A stretch of 64,000 nucleotides of DNA from Scleroderma bovista. Lineage: Eukaryota > Basidiomycota > Agaricomycetes > Boletales > Sclerodermataceae. Made by a program: the position numbers and the translations under genes. Shown in pieces: positions 1 through 11,002 of this stretch (within the stretch, counting starts at the first letter, position 1; each line of letters starts with the position of its first letter). The stretch spans positions 1-64,000 of the forward strand of contig JAYMGJ010000126.1 in the NCBI GenBank assembly GCA_037178675.1, given 5' to 3'. Below the pieces are notes generated by a model. That model had not been told where the DNA came from and ran no database searches. It worked only from the letters and a program-made list of their open reading frames with translations.

Positions 1-739
1 AGGTCACAGGTAAGGTACTTACAGGTACAGGTCTGGTACCCGTGGTATCTTAGTTCCTTACATGACATGTCATTGCGGGTAATGGCAATGATGCTGGTGC
101 TGGAGTGGTCGTTCGTGTCGTCATCATTGCCATTGTCATGCGAATGTGGCGACAATCCTATCACAACCATTTGACTGACCTACGAATACAAGATTCCTCC
201 TGCCCACTTTGGGCTGGCTGCCTTAGCCTTGTCAAGGAGATTCTGGGTGGAGACGGGTACAGGTCACAGGCAGGTGTGACACTGGTGCTATTCGCGTCAG
301 GGTACGAGTCTAAACTAAAAGTTACCAAACCTTGGTCAGATGACTCCCCGCTTCACTGAAATGGAGGGTAAGCCTCATGGCTTTCAGGACCCCAAACTCC
401 ATGAACAGCAGCCTGATTTGCTGTGTGGGTCAGTCCCATTGAATGCCACTAAAGTTTGTGTTCAAGTTAAGTTCTATCATCATCTGCCCATGACGAAAAC
501 GAATTTATACAGCCGTGAAATCAAAGATCTCAAAGTTCATCCACACATCCTCGGACAGTCTAGCTCTACTAATCAGCAGTGAGGACGACGGATGCCTACC
601 TGCCGCCCTGTTGTGCCTGCAGAGGCACACTGATCACAACAATGTCCCACCTGCGTAAACAACAACCACATAAGATATCAGCGCTTCAGCCCCCACCTTG
701 CATCGATGACATGTACCACTGCAGTCCACATCGACGACG
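1..739. other. Repeat-derived region without a supportable gene
   Basis: No convincing gene is visible. The stretch holds degenerate GT-rich and CAGGT-rich words, for example the related strings around 1-45 and 255-280, and short ORFs without family resemblance. It probably belongs to the same repeat-rich landscape as the mirrored-arm element that follows. Confidence 0.5.
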
Positions 740-2340
740 ACGACATGCATCAGCAAACCAACCCTAATGGATAGCCGAGCTGACAGCACTTGACAGTGCT
801 TAGCCGAGCGCCCAGTCTGTCCGACTCTGTCCGACTCTGCACTAGTCTGGTCCAGCCTGACAGTCACGAGTCCATTGTATCCAGTAGTAGAGTATATATA
901 AAAAATAAGTTTATTAAAAAAGAACTAGTACTACGAATACAAAGTAAATAATATATGTTCGTACGGCAGGGGGCGATGACACTGGGTATAGGGATGGGGA
1001 CGGGGATCGTCATTGTGCGGGTGACCATTGTTGGGGGCTGGGTGTCACCGTCGTTCCTGGTGGTGATTGCCATGTTGTCGACGCAGGTGGTGGAGTTGTT
1101 GTTGTTGTCACTGGTGGACACGTCGTTGATGCAGGTGGAGTCGTTGTCATTGTCGTTGTCGCTGGTGGATGCGTCATCGACGCAGGTGGTGGTCGTTGTC
1201 ATTGTCGGGTTGCGACGACGATGCTGGTGGTGGTATGGTGGCCGTGTCGTCGGGTACCGTCGCTGGTAGCTGTCATCGTCGCGTTGGTGCTGGCCATCGC
1301 CGTCGTCGTTGTCGTCTGGTCGACAATGCGGGTGGTGGTGGTCACGTCAATGACACTGGTGGTGGCCGGTGTTGTCACCATCGTCCATCATTGGGGTCGT
1401 CGTCGTCACTGATGGTGGTGGTCGTGTCGACGACGTTGGTGGTGGTGATGGTCGGTGGTGGCTGTGGGCGAGGCGTGTAGTGAAGTCGTAAATACTATTA
1501 GAAAATATTGGTAGTTCAATATGCTGATATAATCATTACACAAACACACGCACACACACACAATTGAAAAATTTCTCTAAGTCTCTTATTCTCTTCATCT
1601 TCAACCACCACCACACCACGCGTCAACCACCACCCGACAGCCACCACCACCGTCGACGATGACGACGATGCGACCACCACCACTGTCAACGACAATGGGG
1701 CCACCACCACCCCACCACCCCACCACCCACTACCGTCAACGCGACCACCACCACTGTCGACGACAATGGGGTCACCACCACCCCACTACCCTCAATGACG
1801 ACGACGACGACTACCACCACCACCCGACAGCCACCACCACCACCATCGACGCGATGACAACCACCCCACTACCATCGACAACGATGACCACAACCACCTC
1901 GACGACGACATGACCACCACCCCACCACTAGCGTCGATGATGACGATGACACCACCCCCTGCCTGCATTGATGGCCACCCCACCACCGTCATTGGCGATG
2001 ACACGGCCACCACCTCGACGACCACCATTAGTATATAGTATATAATATTTATTCTCTGTACTGTACACACAATTAATATAAATTGATTAACCTGAACACA
2101 CTGAGTGAATTAAGATGGTCAAAAACTAAGTACAGGCAATAAGGATATTGGTACTGTTGGCTTGTACAAGGACTTCTGGGACAGTCTGGGACAGCTGGAA
2201 CAGCCTGGGACAAGTACTGGAACAGTCTGTCCAGTTCTAGCCAGTTAGGTACCTTGTTGGGAGAGCTGGGGTTCTGGGAGAGCTGTCCAGTACTGTCCAG
2301 TACTGTCCAGGGGAGGGTTGGTTTGCTGATCAGTGGTGAC
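740..2340. repeat. Mirrored GT/AC-arm element, copy A
   Basis: About 520 bp of GTGGTGGTCGTC-like sequence (960-1480) is followed by an AT-rich spacer (1480-1605) and about 420 bp of CACCACCACGACGAC-like sequence (1606-2030), so the two arms are roughly complementary. Outside the arms lie AT-rich stretches. Near the ends is an inverted motif: ATCAGCAAACCAACCCT at about 749 and AGGGTTGGTTTGCTGAT at about 2315. Copy B inside the LTR retrotransposon shares arms, spacer words (GCTGATATAATCA at 1523; AAAAATTTCTCTAAGTC at about 1567), the distal word AATATAAATTGATTAAC and the end motif. ORFs within the arms (Val/Asp/His/Thr-rich) are products of the repeat. The element family is not recognised. Confidence 0.7.
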
Positions 2341-3297
2341 ACCCATCTGCAAGCCAAAGGCTCGATCCAACAATGACAACCACGTATGGCCACTGCAGTG
2401 GTGAATCATCAATGATGACAACGTCAACCTACTGCATGTAGAGGCACGACGACACTGCTGCCACCCACGTATGGCCACTGCTGCTGTAGAACATCGACAA
2501 TGACGACCGCCTGCAGCACGCAGAAGCATGATGCCTGGCACTGCTCTCAATGCTCACAATACCCATGTCGAAGGATGCCATAGGCTACTACTATAGTACA
2601 TAGTAGTACAGCAACCTATTGTAGTATAGAACTTGGGCACAATATATATTATTGCCATTGACACAGTACTAGTGAGTGACTGTCATGATACAATACCTGG
2701 TCAGGTCCGGATCAGCAGTCGGATACCTGCATGTTGGATGTGCTGCCTAATGCATCACATTTTTAGGGTCATTTGCAAACTAGGCCAATTTTTGGGCCAC
2801 ATTCTGCAATCAGGCTTGCTGCTCTCAATGGGTTTGCACAATGGTGCAATTCCATAGATGAGGATAGCAATCTAATTGGATACAATGGGTTATTAGACAT
2901 AATGGCAGATTATGTTTATTGTTCATGTACTAATCTATTAAGTGCCAAAGGGCAAACTGACCCAAAGTGGGAGTGTTGGGACCATGTGCAACAAACCAGG
3001 CTTGTTGTTCTCAATGGGTTGGCACAATGGTGCAATTCCACACATCAGCAAAACAGCCTTTTTTGGCCACAGGTCCCACAGTTCAAGCCCATGTGTGCAA
3101 TTCTGTACAGTCTGTACAAACTCATTTAGTCTACACATCCCTGTAGTAATCATACCATTAAATGTCAAGGAACAAAGTTGTTTCACACCAGTACTAGCAG
3201 CACCACAAGCCTATTACTACAACAGGCCGCATAAATATGTGGTACATAGTTACACAGCGCTACGGTTAAAAAATGATGCATTGTATAACTCTCCGAT
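2341..3297. repeat. Degenerate repeat block, partly tandem
   Basis: A segment around 2808-2860 (GGCTTGCTGCTCTCAATGGG then CACAATGGTGCAATTCCA) recurs at about 2999-3047. The words GATGAGGATAGCAATCTAAT and TTAGACATAATGGCAGATT (2849-2915) recur in diverged form at 15,460-15,525. The string ATCAGCAAAACAGCC at about 3043 is the inverted counterpart of GGCTGTTTTGCTGAT at about 15,447 and resembles the end motif of the mirrored-arm element. No gene is supported here. Confidence 0.5.
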
Positions 3298-3883
3298 TCA
3301 ATCAGGATTATAGCCACTGTGCCTCAGAATCATGCGAACATGCCCGACGTGCAGCTCTGCAAGAGTCAACTTCGACTTTGCTTTCTCCACCTGCAAACGA
3401 CGGTATTGTAGTTGTAGTGCATCACGATGGACGAGTTGGTCCGCGAGAGATTTCTGGATGTAATGGACCTTGCAGCTGCTAACCACTGTCTCCAAAAGTA
3501 AATGGGCCTCTACCAGGTTGTCTGGGGACGGGATCATAGATGGCACCTGCGTTACTGGCTAGTACATACCAGTGAACTAGAGTTCAAGATGCTGAAAGCC
3601 GATGACTCACAATGTCCCCAGTCTGCGAACTATTAGTACCACCACATTCAAAAGGTCGCTCTTCCTCCTCTCACTTTGGGATGATGGTTTCAGGAATATA
3701 CAGCAAGCATTCTGGGATTAGAGACAGAGAACAGTCATTGGGTGACATTGGACTTGTAGGCGAGGTGGAATAGTTAAGTGGATGAGTGGTTGGCAAGGTG
3801 CAAAGAGGCAGGTGTGATGAATGAGAGTTGGAAGGAGAGTTTTCATGGTCCATAGTCATAAGATTGCTGGTGATATTGCGCAT
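3298..3883 (-). CDS. Hypothetical protein fragments, coiled-coil-like
   Basis: Two adjacent minus-strand open frames (3671-3883, 70 residues; 3298-3546, 82 residues) could be exons of one gene. The first is Ser/Pro/Thr-rich. The second is rich in Leu, Gln, Lys and Glu with a heptad-like pattern (ALQLQYRRLQVEKAKSKLTL) and would form a coiled coil. No catalytic motif or named family is recognisable and the splice sites between the frames were not resolved. They may be one repeat-associated hypothetical gene of a type common in Agaricomycete genomes, or chance ORFs. Confidence 0.25.
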
Positions 3884-4124
3884 CAGTCGTCGTGCAGAGC
3901 AAATTCCCTTGGTTGATTCACCGCCAGACGACCGAATTTTTTTCCTCTTTCAGAACTAGTGGAGTACCCCAAACCAAATAGGACATTTAAGGGGAGGGGG
4001 CGAGACATGTAGGAAATGTCATGAATGTACCTATGGATGGGAGCGGTCTGACCTGCGCCTGCACCCCTGGATACACCCTTGGGTCTCATAAAAATAGATT
4101 TATATACAAAAAAATACTACATAT

Positions 4125-4577
4125 CTAGGTGATGGACATGGGTGCGTCGTTAGCGCAGGTGGCCGTTGTCGTCTTCGCAGTTCCGATATCGACTTCATAC
4201 TTGAATAAGAGCGCTTGCAGGTCAATCATCCTGAGGTTTGCACAGCGCTTCTCGAAACAGTATGTCGTATCATGACCAGATTCGCAGACGGCACGGTCAT
4301 GGAGGAAGTACTCATCGAGTTCCGGTTCTTTAAGGGTACCGTCATTGTACTTCTCACTGAATTCGTGGACAGAGAGGCCATGCTTAGCCGCATAGGGCTC
4401 CAGAACGTGAGTAAAGTGAGTTGCCTCTGTCTCGGGGGGAATTCTGACACCATCTGGGCGGTATCGGGACAGCCCTGTCTTGGGGTCCAGGTGGTAATCG
4501 CGTTGTTGGCACTGATGATCAGCAGTCCAGGTAATGGTGGTGGGTGGTCGATCATCTGGGTGGTGGGGTGATTGCAT
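4125..4577 (-). CDS. Hypothetical protein, 150 residues
   Basis: This is an open frame of 150 codons with ordinary amino-acid composition (acidic middle, several Cys and His: [18 protein letters not shown]). It is not recognised as a known family. The N-terminal end overlaps the GT-rich degenerate repeat that follows, so the first 20-30 residues (His/Pro/Thr-rich) may not belong to the protein. Another short open frame (3883-4089) lies just downstream on the same strand and could be a further exon. No function is proposed. Confidence 0.3.
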   Translation of the reverse strand: MQSPHHPDDRPPTTITWTADHQCQQRDYHLDPKTGLSRYRPDGVRIPPETEATHFTHVLEPYAAKHGLSVHEFSEKYNDGTLKEPELDEYFLHDRAVCESGHDTTYCFEKRCANLRMIDLQALLFKYEVDIGTAKTTTATCANDAPMSIT

Positions 4578-5452
4578 TATTGACGTGGCCGCGTTTGTGG
4601 TCAGTTGTCCAAATAGTGGTGGTGATTGTCAGTGTCCAAGTGGTTGTGGTGTTCAACGCTGGTAAGTGGTGGCCGTGGTCGTCATCCAAGCCATAGGCAT
4701 GGTCATGCCGTCAACACTAGTGGTCATGGATCATGGATCATCCTGGCGATGGTGGTGATCGCGTTGTCGACGCTGGTGGTCAGTCATCCAGGCAGTGGGT
4801 CGTGGATCATCCAGATGGCGGTGGTGTTCGATGCTAGTGAGTGGCGTGATCGTTATTGTCATCCAGGTCATAGCTTGTGTCCGTTGTCGTTGTCACTGTG
4901 AGTGTGAGGACGGTGGCGAAAGTGGTAGTGGTGATGGTACTCATCATTTATCGCCATGTGTGCGTGCTATGGTGGCGGCAGCACTCGTTTCCACTGGCAT
5001 TGTCATTGTGAATGTGAGGTGGTGGTGGGGATGGTAGTGGCCGTGCCACTCATCGCAACTATTGTCATCATCGCGAGTGTGAGGGTAGTGGTTACCAATG
5101 GTACTCACCGCAGTAGCTACATGGCGCTGTATCGTCATCGTCGTCATTCCTTTCCGAATGCAACCTTCTCCGCCTTTTCGGTGTCTTGCTTAGCCTGCTC
5201 TTCTTCTTCACATTCCTTGTCATAATCAAGTTTCTTGATCGTGTCTCTCCTGCCGTATTCCATTCAGGCTGCGCATCAGCAAATTTGATCGGAGCTGTGA
5301 GCTGCGAGTCCTCCAAGCTTTGACATCATGGGTGCAGAGGAAGAAGTGGCAAATAGAGGTCAACAAAGTGATGCCAAATTAGGTCAGTCAACTTTGGTCG
5401 CTAAACACTCTGCAGTACCTACTTAGTACTTTCCTCCTCAGCCTGAGTCACC
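4560..5452. repeat. Degenerate GT-rich repeat arm and spacer before Plavaka
   Basis: From about 4560 to 5110 the plus strand is rich in GTGGTGGT, GTCGACGCTGGTGG and CATCCAGG words, resembling a single decayed arm of the mirrored-arm elements without an obvious AC-rich partner. From 5110 to 5452 lies ordinary sequence with one small minus-strand ORF (5092-5316, basic and Arg/Lys-rich) that is not recognised. Confidence 0.45.
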
Positions 5453-8400
5453 ATGCCCAAGGTGAAGCGGAAGCTTCATCGAGCATTGAAAACATCGTTC
5501 TGTCCCGACTGCAGGAAGAGGTTCGCAAACGAGATGCGGGTCCTCCAGCACCTCAATCAGCCCTCAAGTGCTTGCGGGTCATGGACAAACACGCTATCAC
5601 ACCTCCATCGCTGCGATCACCCGAATGGCCCTCTGGTTGAGCCCAGGAGTCAGCCCTGCCAAAATTACGATGAATTTCTTGAAGGGGAGATCGTCAGCGG
5701 TGCTTCTGCCCCAGGTGGATTCGGGGACCCTTCGTATTATCTGCATCAAGATCGCGCTCCTATGCCAGTTGTCAACAATCACCTGCACACTCCTTCTGTA
5801 TATCCCGGAGGAACCTGCTTCATGGAACAGTTCTTCAATGACCGATATGCAACATCTCGGCAGCAAAATCTATACTATCCATTCGCGTCAAGAGTTGACT
5901 GGCAACTGGCGTCGTGGCTCCTGTGCTCATGTCTAAGTATGGCCGCCATCGATGATTTCTTATCCCTGGAGTTGGTGGGTCCCCTTTTCTTGTTTGTTTC
6001 TTTTTTTGAAGTTAACTTGTATCTCAGATTAAGCAGCTTCCCATATCTTTTTGTTCAGCGAAGGAGCTTCGCCTTCACGCAGAAATGTTACCATCCGGAC
6101 CCCACTGGAAATCTCACACATTCCATTCTCAACTCTTGAAGAAGCATAAAGTCGTGCTTTACTATCGTGATCCAATCAAATGTCTTCAATCCCTACTCAG
6201 CCATCCATTCTTCGCTTTGCATATTTCCTTTGTCCCGTGGAAAGTGTGGACGTCCTCTGCACGGATAGTTCGTATCTATGAAGATTGGATGTCGGGAAAT
6301 CATGCGTGGAATTTACAGGTACACTAATCACTCTCCAGAACTCGACATCTCTCTGACTCAGCCAAGGACTGGATACCAAATGGCGCAACACTTTTCGGTG
6401 TCGTGTCGTCCTCCGACAAGACAAACATCTCGGTTATGACTGGGAACAGGATGGCACACCCGCTACTGCTCAGCCTTGCCAACATCGACAGCGACATCCG
6501 TAGTGAAGGGTCAATGCATGGCCATGTTCTTCTCATGCTTTTACCCATCGGGTCCTTCGCCCATAAGAAAACTCATGTTCGCACTCTGTTATCCGACTGG
6601 CTCATCCATGAAAGCCTTGACTTTGTGCTCAATCCCCTCAAGATCACCACTGCAGTGGGGGTCATGATGAGTGATCCCGTCGGTAACTTGCGTTACTGTT
6701 TCACACCTCTCATCACTTACATTGCGGATACGCCCGAGCAGAGTTTACTGGCGTGTATTGGCCCCAAGGCTTCGCCGGTGTCGACCGCAACGCACAAGGA
6801 ATTTGGCAACTCCTTTCCCCATCCCCCACGCACTGCTACCAGCACTCTTGATGCCATTCAGAAGGCCTGCTTGAACGCTGATCCCGATGATTGGGAACGG
6901 TTTCTCAAGGTTGTTAGGCGCTACTTCCTTAGCGGTGTGCACAAGCCCTTTTTCAGGAACTGGCTGCTTTCTGATCCCTCAATTTTCCTCACACCAGAGG
7001 TTCTACACCATTTCCATTGCTTGTGCTGGGACCACGACCTGCAGTGGTGCATTGTCGTTCTCGAACCAGATGAGATTGACTACCGATTCTCTCTTATCCA
7101 AGCTGCAATCGGATACCGCTCGTTCGAAGAAGGAGTGTCAAAGCTAAAGCAAGTGACGGGTCGCGATCACCGTGCCATGCAGAGGTACGTCATTGGAGTC
7201 ATCGCGGGCGCTGTGCCCCCGAAGTTCTTGGCAGCTGTTCACGCCCTTCTCGACTTCCACTACCTTGCGCAAATCCCTCGATTTGACGACAATACCTTGG
7301 CCAAAGTTGAAGCAGCACTGTGTGCATTCCATGACAACAAACCGGCTATCATCACTGCCGGTGGAAGACAGGGCTCCAACGGGCCTCTCAAACACTGGGA
7401 GATTCCCAAACTTGAGCTCTTACAGCATGTCGTATCGTCTATTTGTGCTTCTGGACCCATTATGCAATGGACGGCCGACATCACAGAGCACGCGCATGTT
7501 ACAGAGATCAAGCAGCCCGCACGTGCCGGAAACAACCAGGACTACCATACACAAATTGTCCAGCATCTCGACCGCAGGGAAAAGGGTTTTCGATTTGACA
7601 TCGCTACACGTTTTGCATCCGTCGAACAAGGAGGATTTGGGGAGGATGACAAAGACCAAGAGGATGAACATGAGCCAAACCAGGAAGCAGTTCATGTCCA
7701 ACATTACTACACCCCATCTCGCACATCCATCAACTACTTTGAAGCCGCCAAAACGATCGCTAGTGGTACCGTTCCCGGTGCCATACTCCCTCACAGAATT
7801 TTTGCATCTTCCACGACTGCATTTCGCCTGGCTGTCAAGCCAATGCTACAGATGTCGATTGATGAGGCTGCAGAGGCATACGGTCGGCTATTACTGACTA
7901 CTATCGCCATACTTGTTCTGCAGAAACACAGGTGGAAATAACTGCCAAGAATATGCAGATTTGGTCCAAAGTTCGAGTCCAGCAGCCAACCTATCACAAC
8001 CGACAGTTAGTCGAGCCGCCCCAAAGTCTCATCGCCTCTCCTCCCTCTACACGACTCCCCAGTGGCCGATATGACTTCGCTATCATTAGTCAAACGGACG
8101 AAAGTGACTGGCCTTCAAAGGGTCTGGAAGGTATGTTTTGAAGCGAGATGCCTCATCATTTGTTCACTTGTCTTACAGGGCATGCTATTGTACAAATTCG
8201 TATTATCTTCCGCCTCCTTCGCAGTAATGATTTCCTCATGTACGTCCAATGCTTCAACCACACCCTCCCTGCTCCATTGTGCAGCACAACTGATGGTGCT
8301 GCTGGCCTACACATTTTGAAACGGGTAGTCAGGAACAATGGTGTCCGGGTGGGAAACATCATTCCACTGCGTCACCTTTGTTCTCCGGCCCATGTTATTC

Positions 8401-8522
8401 CTCGTTTCGGGAAAGAGGTGAATTTATGTCTAACGCGTCACACTGCTTATGAATTCTTGAATGAATTTTGGCTCAATAAGTATTGGAACAAGGAATTCTT
8501 TTATGCATTGTCACTTAGTTAG
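5453..8522 (+). CDS. Plavaka-type DNA transposase, apparently intact (5 exons)
   Basis: Predicted exons are 5453-5974, 6028-6318, 6367-7882, 7924-8130 and 8179-8522, with GT-AG introns of 41-53 bp. They give 2880 nt, exactly 960 codons including the stop (959 residues), a usual size for Plavaka transposases of Agaricomycetes. Visible landmarks are an N-terminal Cys2/His finger (CPDCRKRF...H), LYYPFASRVDWQLASWL and AAIDDFLSLEL in exon 1, FCSAKELRLHAEMLPSGPHW in exon 2, and SSDKTNISVMTGNR, FRYCFTP-like and TEHAHVTEIKQPARAGNNQ segments in exon 3. The family is placed near the CACTA/EnSpm group; its catalytic residues were not assigned here. Terminal inverted repeats were not found by eye, so the element limits are unknown. 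A broken FunK1 kinase follows 84 bp downstream on the same strand. The absence of frameshifts suggests recent activity or selection (inference). Confidence 0.88.
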
Positions 8523-8605
8523 GTATTAGTACTAGGCTTTTGTGGTGTTTGTAATGCAAAATATATGCCATTGTCCCCTCCTTGCCACTGAGCCCCATTG
8601 ATACT

Positions 8606-11002
8606 ATGCCTGTTCATTATGCCACAATGCAGAATAGCCCTCTCAAGCTCAGAACCACCTCCATTCCTACTACGGGAAAAATCTTCAAGGCAGATGACGT
8701 TAATCAAAGCCTTCTAGTTGAACTGAACGGTGCCACTGTTCATGAAGACACCCTCAGCACATCTCACTACATCCTTGATCAATGCAAGAAAATAGCACCT
8801 GCTGTCACACAGAGTGTTCCAGGGCAGTGAGGCTCAAATGGTCTCAAGGTGACATCGTTAAAGCTAAAGGATAACTTTTTCTATCACGATGGTCACTGGG
8901 AGCTGATGACAATTCCTCACATCCTTAGATCCACCAATGCTGGCTCATTGCCGCGTTGTTCATTGAAGAGGGGTCGTTCAGTCTCTGGCCTCCGATGTGA
9001 GACTATCCACAGGCCTGTATCTGGGACTTCGGGAGAGATTGTGGAGGGGACCTTCATACCTGCTGTGGGTTCGGAGGAGAATCACGTTGCGAATTGGTTG
9101 AATGGGATCATGGAAGCCCTACAGGTCTTAATCCCCGAATCCATTCTTCCAGCACCCACTGTCCCAGAAAATGCAACCGTCTGCAGGATACTTACGTGTT
9201 CCACCAAACCCCTCTGTGTTTGGTCCTCGGAGGCATCGTGCAAACCGGTCAAGGGCGGTCCAATGTCTTATAAACCAGATCTGGTCTTATGGGAGGAACC
9301 CTCTCGACTCAGACCTAAGCCGGAATTTTCATGGAAAGATGTTGTCTCTTTCTTGGAGCTGTCATCAACCCCCTACTTGAACTCTGGTAGCACAAGTAGT
9401 TCACAACAATGTCATGTGCAAAGCGTATGCAATTTTTGCATCTCAACCCGGCCGACGATTCTTGTTCGCAATATCTATTGCACGTCAAGAGTTTCGCACC
9501 CACATGTTCGATCGCTCTGGGGTTGTCCATTCCCAACCTTACAACATACACCGATTTCCCCACACACTGTTATGCATACTAGCTCTACTCGTGTTCTGCA
9601 AACCCGAACAAGTTGGCTACGATCCCACCATCATTTATTTCTCACCACATCCATCGCAGAACACCAGCTGCAGCACAATCCAGGTCGGCTCCCTGATATA
9701 TGACATCATCAAGCGGGTCTTTTTCAACTACCTGATCTGTGGCCGGGGGACATCGTGCTGGCATGTCCACCGTGACAGCCAGGACTACATTGTCAAGGAC
9801 TCGTGGACCCATGAAAGCTGGGTGGACCGCAAGAAGGATATACTCACCAAAATCTGTGGCTTGAAGGGAGTTCCACAGCTCGTTGCCACCTGGACAGTTC
9901 AGATTGGAGGCAAAGATGATCGAACAGATACACGTCGTCCCATTCCCGCTTCTAGCAGTATTCGTGTCCACTGGCGGCTTCTTATGCAGCCGGTTGGGAT
10001 TCCACTCTCAGAATTCCAGTCTATACATGAACTTCTTAGCATCTTTATTGATGTTCTCAACAGTACGTTCCAATAACCATTTTGACTAGTTGACCTAACA
10101 CTGTCCACAGCTCATATGGTGCTTATCCAAAAATTTCGCATCCTCCATTGTGACATCAGCGTCAACAACATCATGATATATACTGATCCCCAGGGTGGCA
10201 ATCAGGCTCCCGACGACAATGCCGAGGCTAACAGAACGGATGACGAGTCACTCAAGCAGAAGCTCGCTTGGTGGGACCAAGAAAGGCATAAACAGATCCA
10301 GGCTGGTATTCTGCGTAGTGGCCTTCTCATCGACTTCGATTATGCGACTGACCTTGATCAAAACCTACCCGTAGTTTCTAGCGACCGTACCGTAAGTATT
10401 ATCACATCCGCCATTCATCTTACTCATTGATTTTGATCAGGGGACGATACCATTCATGTCGGCCAACATCCTTCAACTATAAGCAAGCCCAGACAACACA
10501 CTTTGCCAGCGATGATATAGAGTCACTTGTTTACGTCCTTATCTGGATGTGCATGCTTTATGTTGGCCCAGGAACACTTCGTGAAGACAAGCACATCTCC
10601 GAAACTGTCTTGAAGCCCTGGGTTATGGTGAGCACCGCTACTGATGCAGTGACCCTTGGGGCCTTCAAAGAGGGGCTAAAATATCAGCCAAAAATCGTGA
10701 CTGACGAGTTTACGTGGTACTTCAAGCCCCTCTGTCCAGTAATCGACAAACTCCTCAGGGAACTCGGGCAGTGGTCCACCACCGACCATATCGATCATTA
10801 CAAGGCTGTCAGAAATGTCCTGGTGGAAGGCTTTGGCACAGTCAAAAAGGTACCAAATTGGAATGCTGCCAAGGATGTGCATGGGTATGGACTACTGGAG
10901 CGTGATCCCAAGCATAAAGTACTGTCTTGGGCAACAGATGGATGTGATCTTGAAGCTGAAGCAGAGTCATCTTGGGCTGTTCGTCGGCCTTGTCGTTCTT
11001 GA
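8606..11002 (+). pseudogene. FunK1-type (fungal) protein kinase, probably broken
   Basis: The first ATG at 8606 opens a frame typical of FunK1 N-termini (NSPLKLRTTS, LLVELNGATV). Conserved pieces follow in order: YKPDLVLWEE and SWKDVVSFLELSSTPY (about 9270-9370), KAYAIFASQPGRRFLFAISI and VFDRSGVVHS-like (about 9415-9530), FFNYLICGRGTSCWHV and the Lys motif YIVKDSWTHE (about 9724-9815), the catalytic-loop variant HCDISVNNIM (about 10,147) and the DFDYA motif in place of DFG (about 10,336), then DDIESLVYVLIWMC (about 10,510). One good intron (10,064-10,110) restores the frame. The frame is lost at 8828-8849, about 9375-9400 and about 10,460-10,490, where only implausibly short introns could repair it. 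Expected role is a Ser/Thr-type kinase of unknown substrate; this copy is probably non-functional. Confidence 0.7.

Noticed and set aside
955..2070. Several Val-, Asp-, His- or Thr-rich ORFs in both orientations, also at 24,259-25,400
   Set aside because: They arise in all frames from GTC/GAC/CAC simple-sequence arms and lack conserved non-repetitive sequence.
9362..10490. Very short introns (26-30 bp) that would restore the FunK1 frame
   Set aside because: Other introns in the window are 40 bp or longer; frameshift mutations are the simpler reading.
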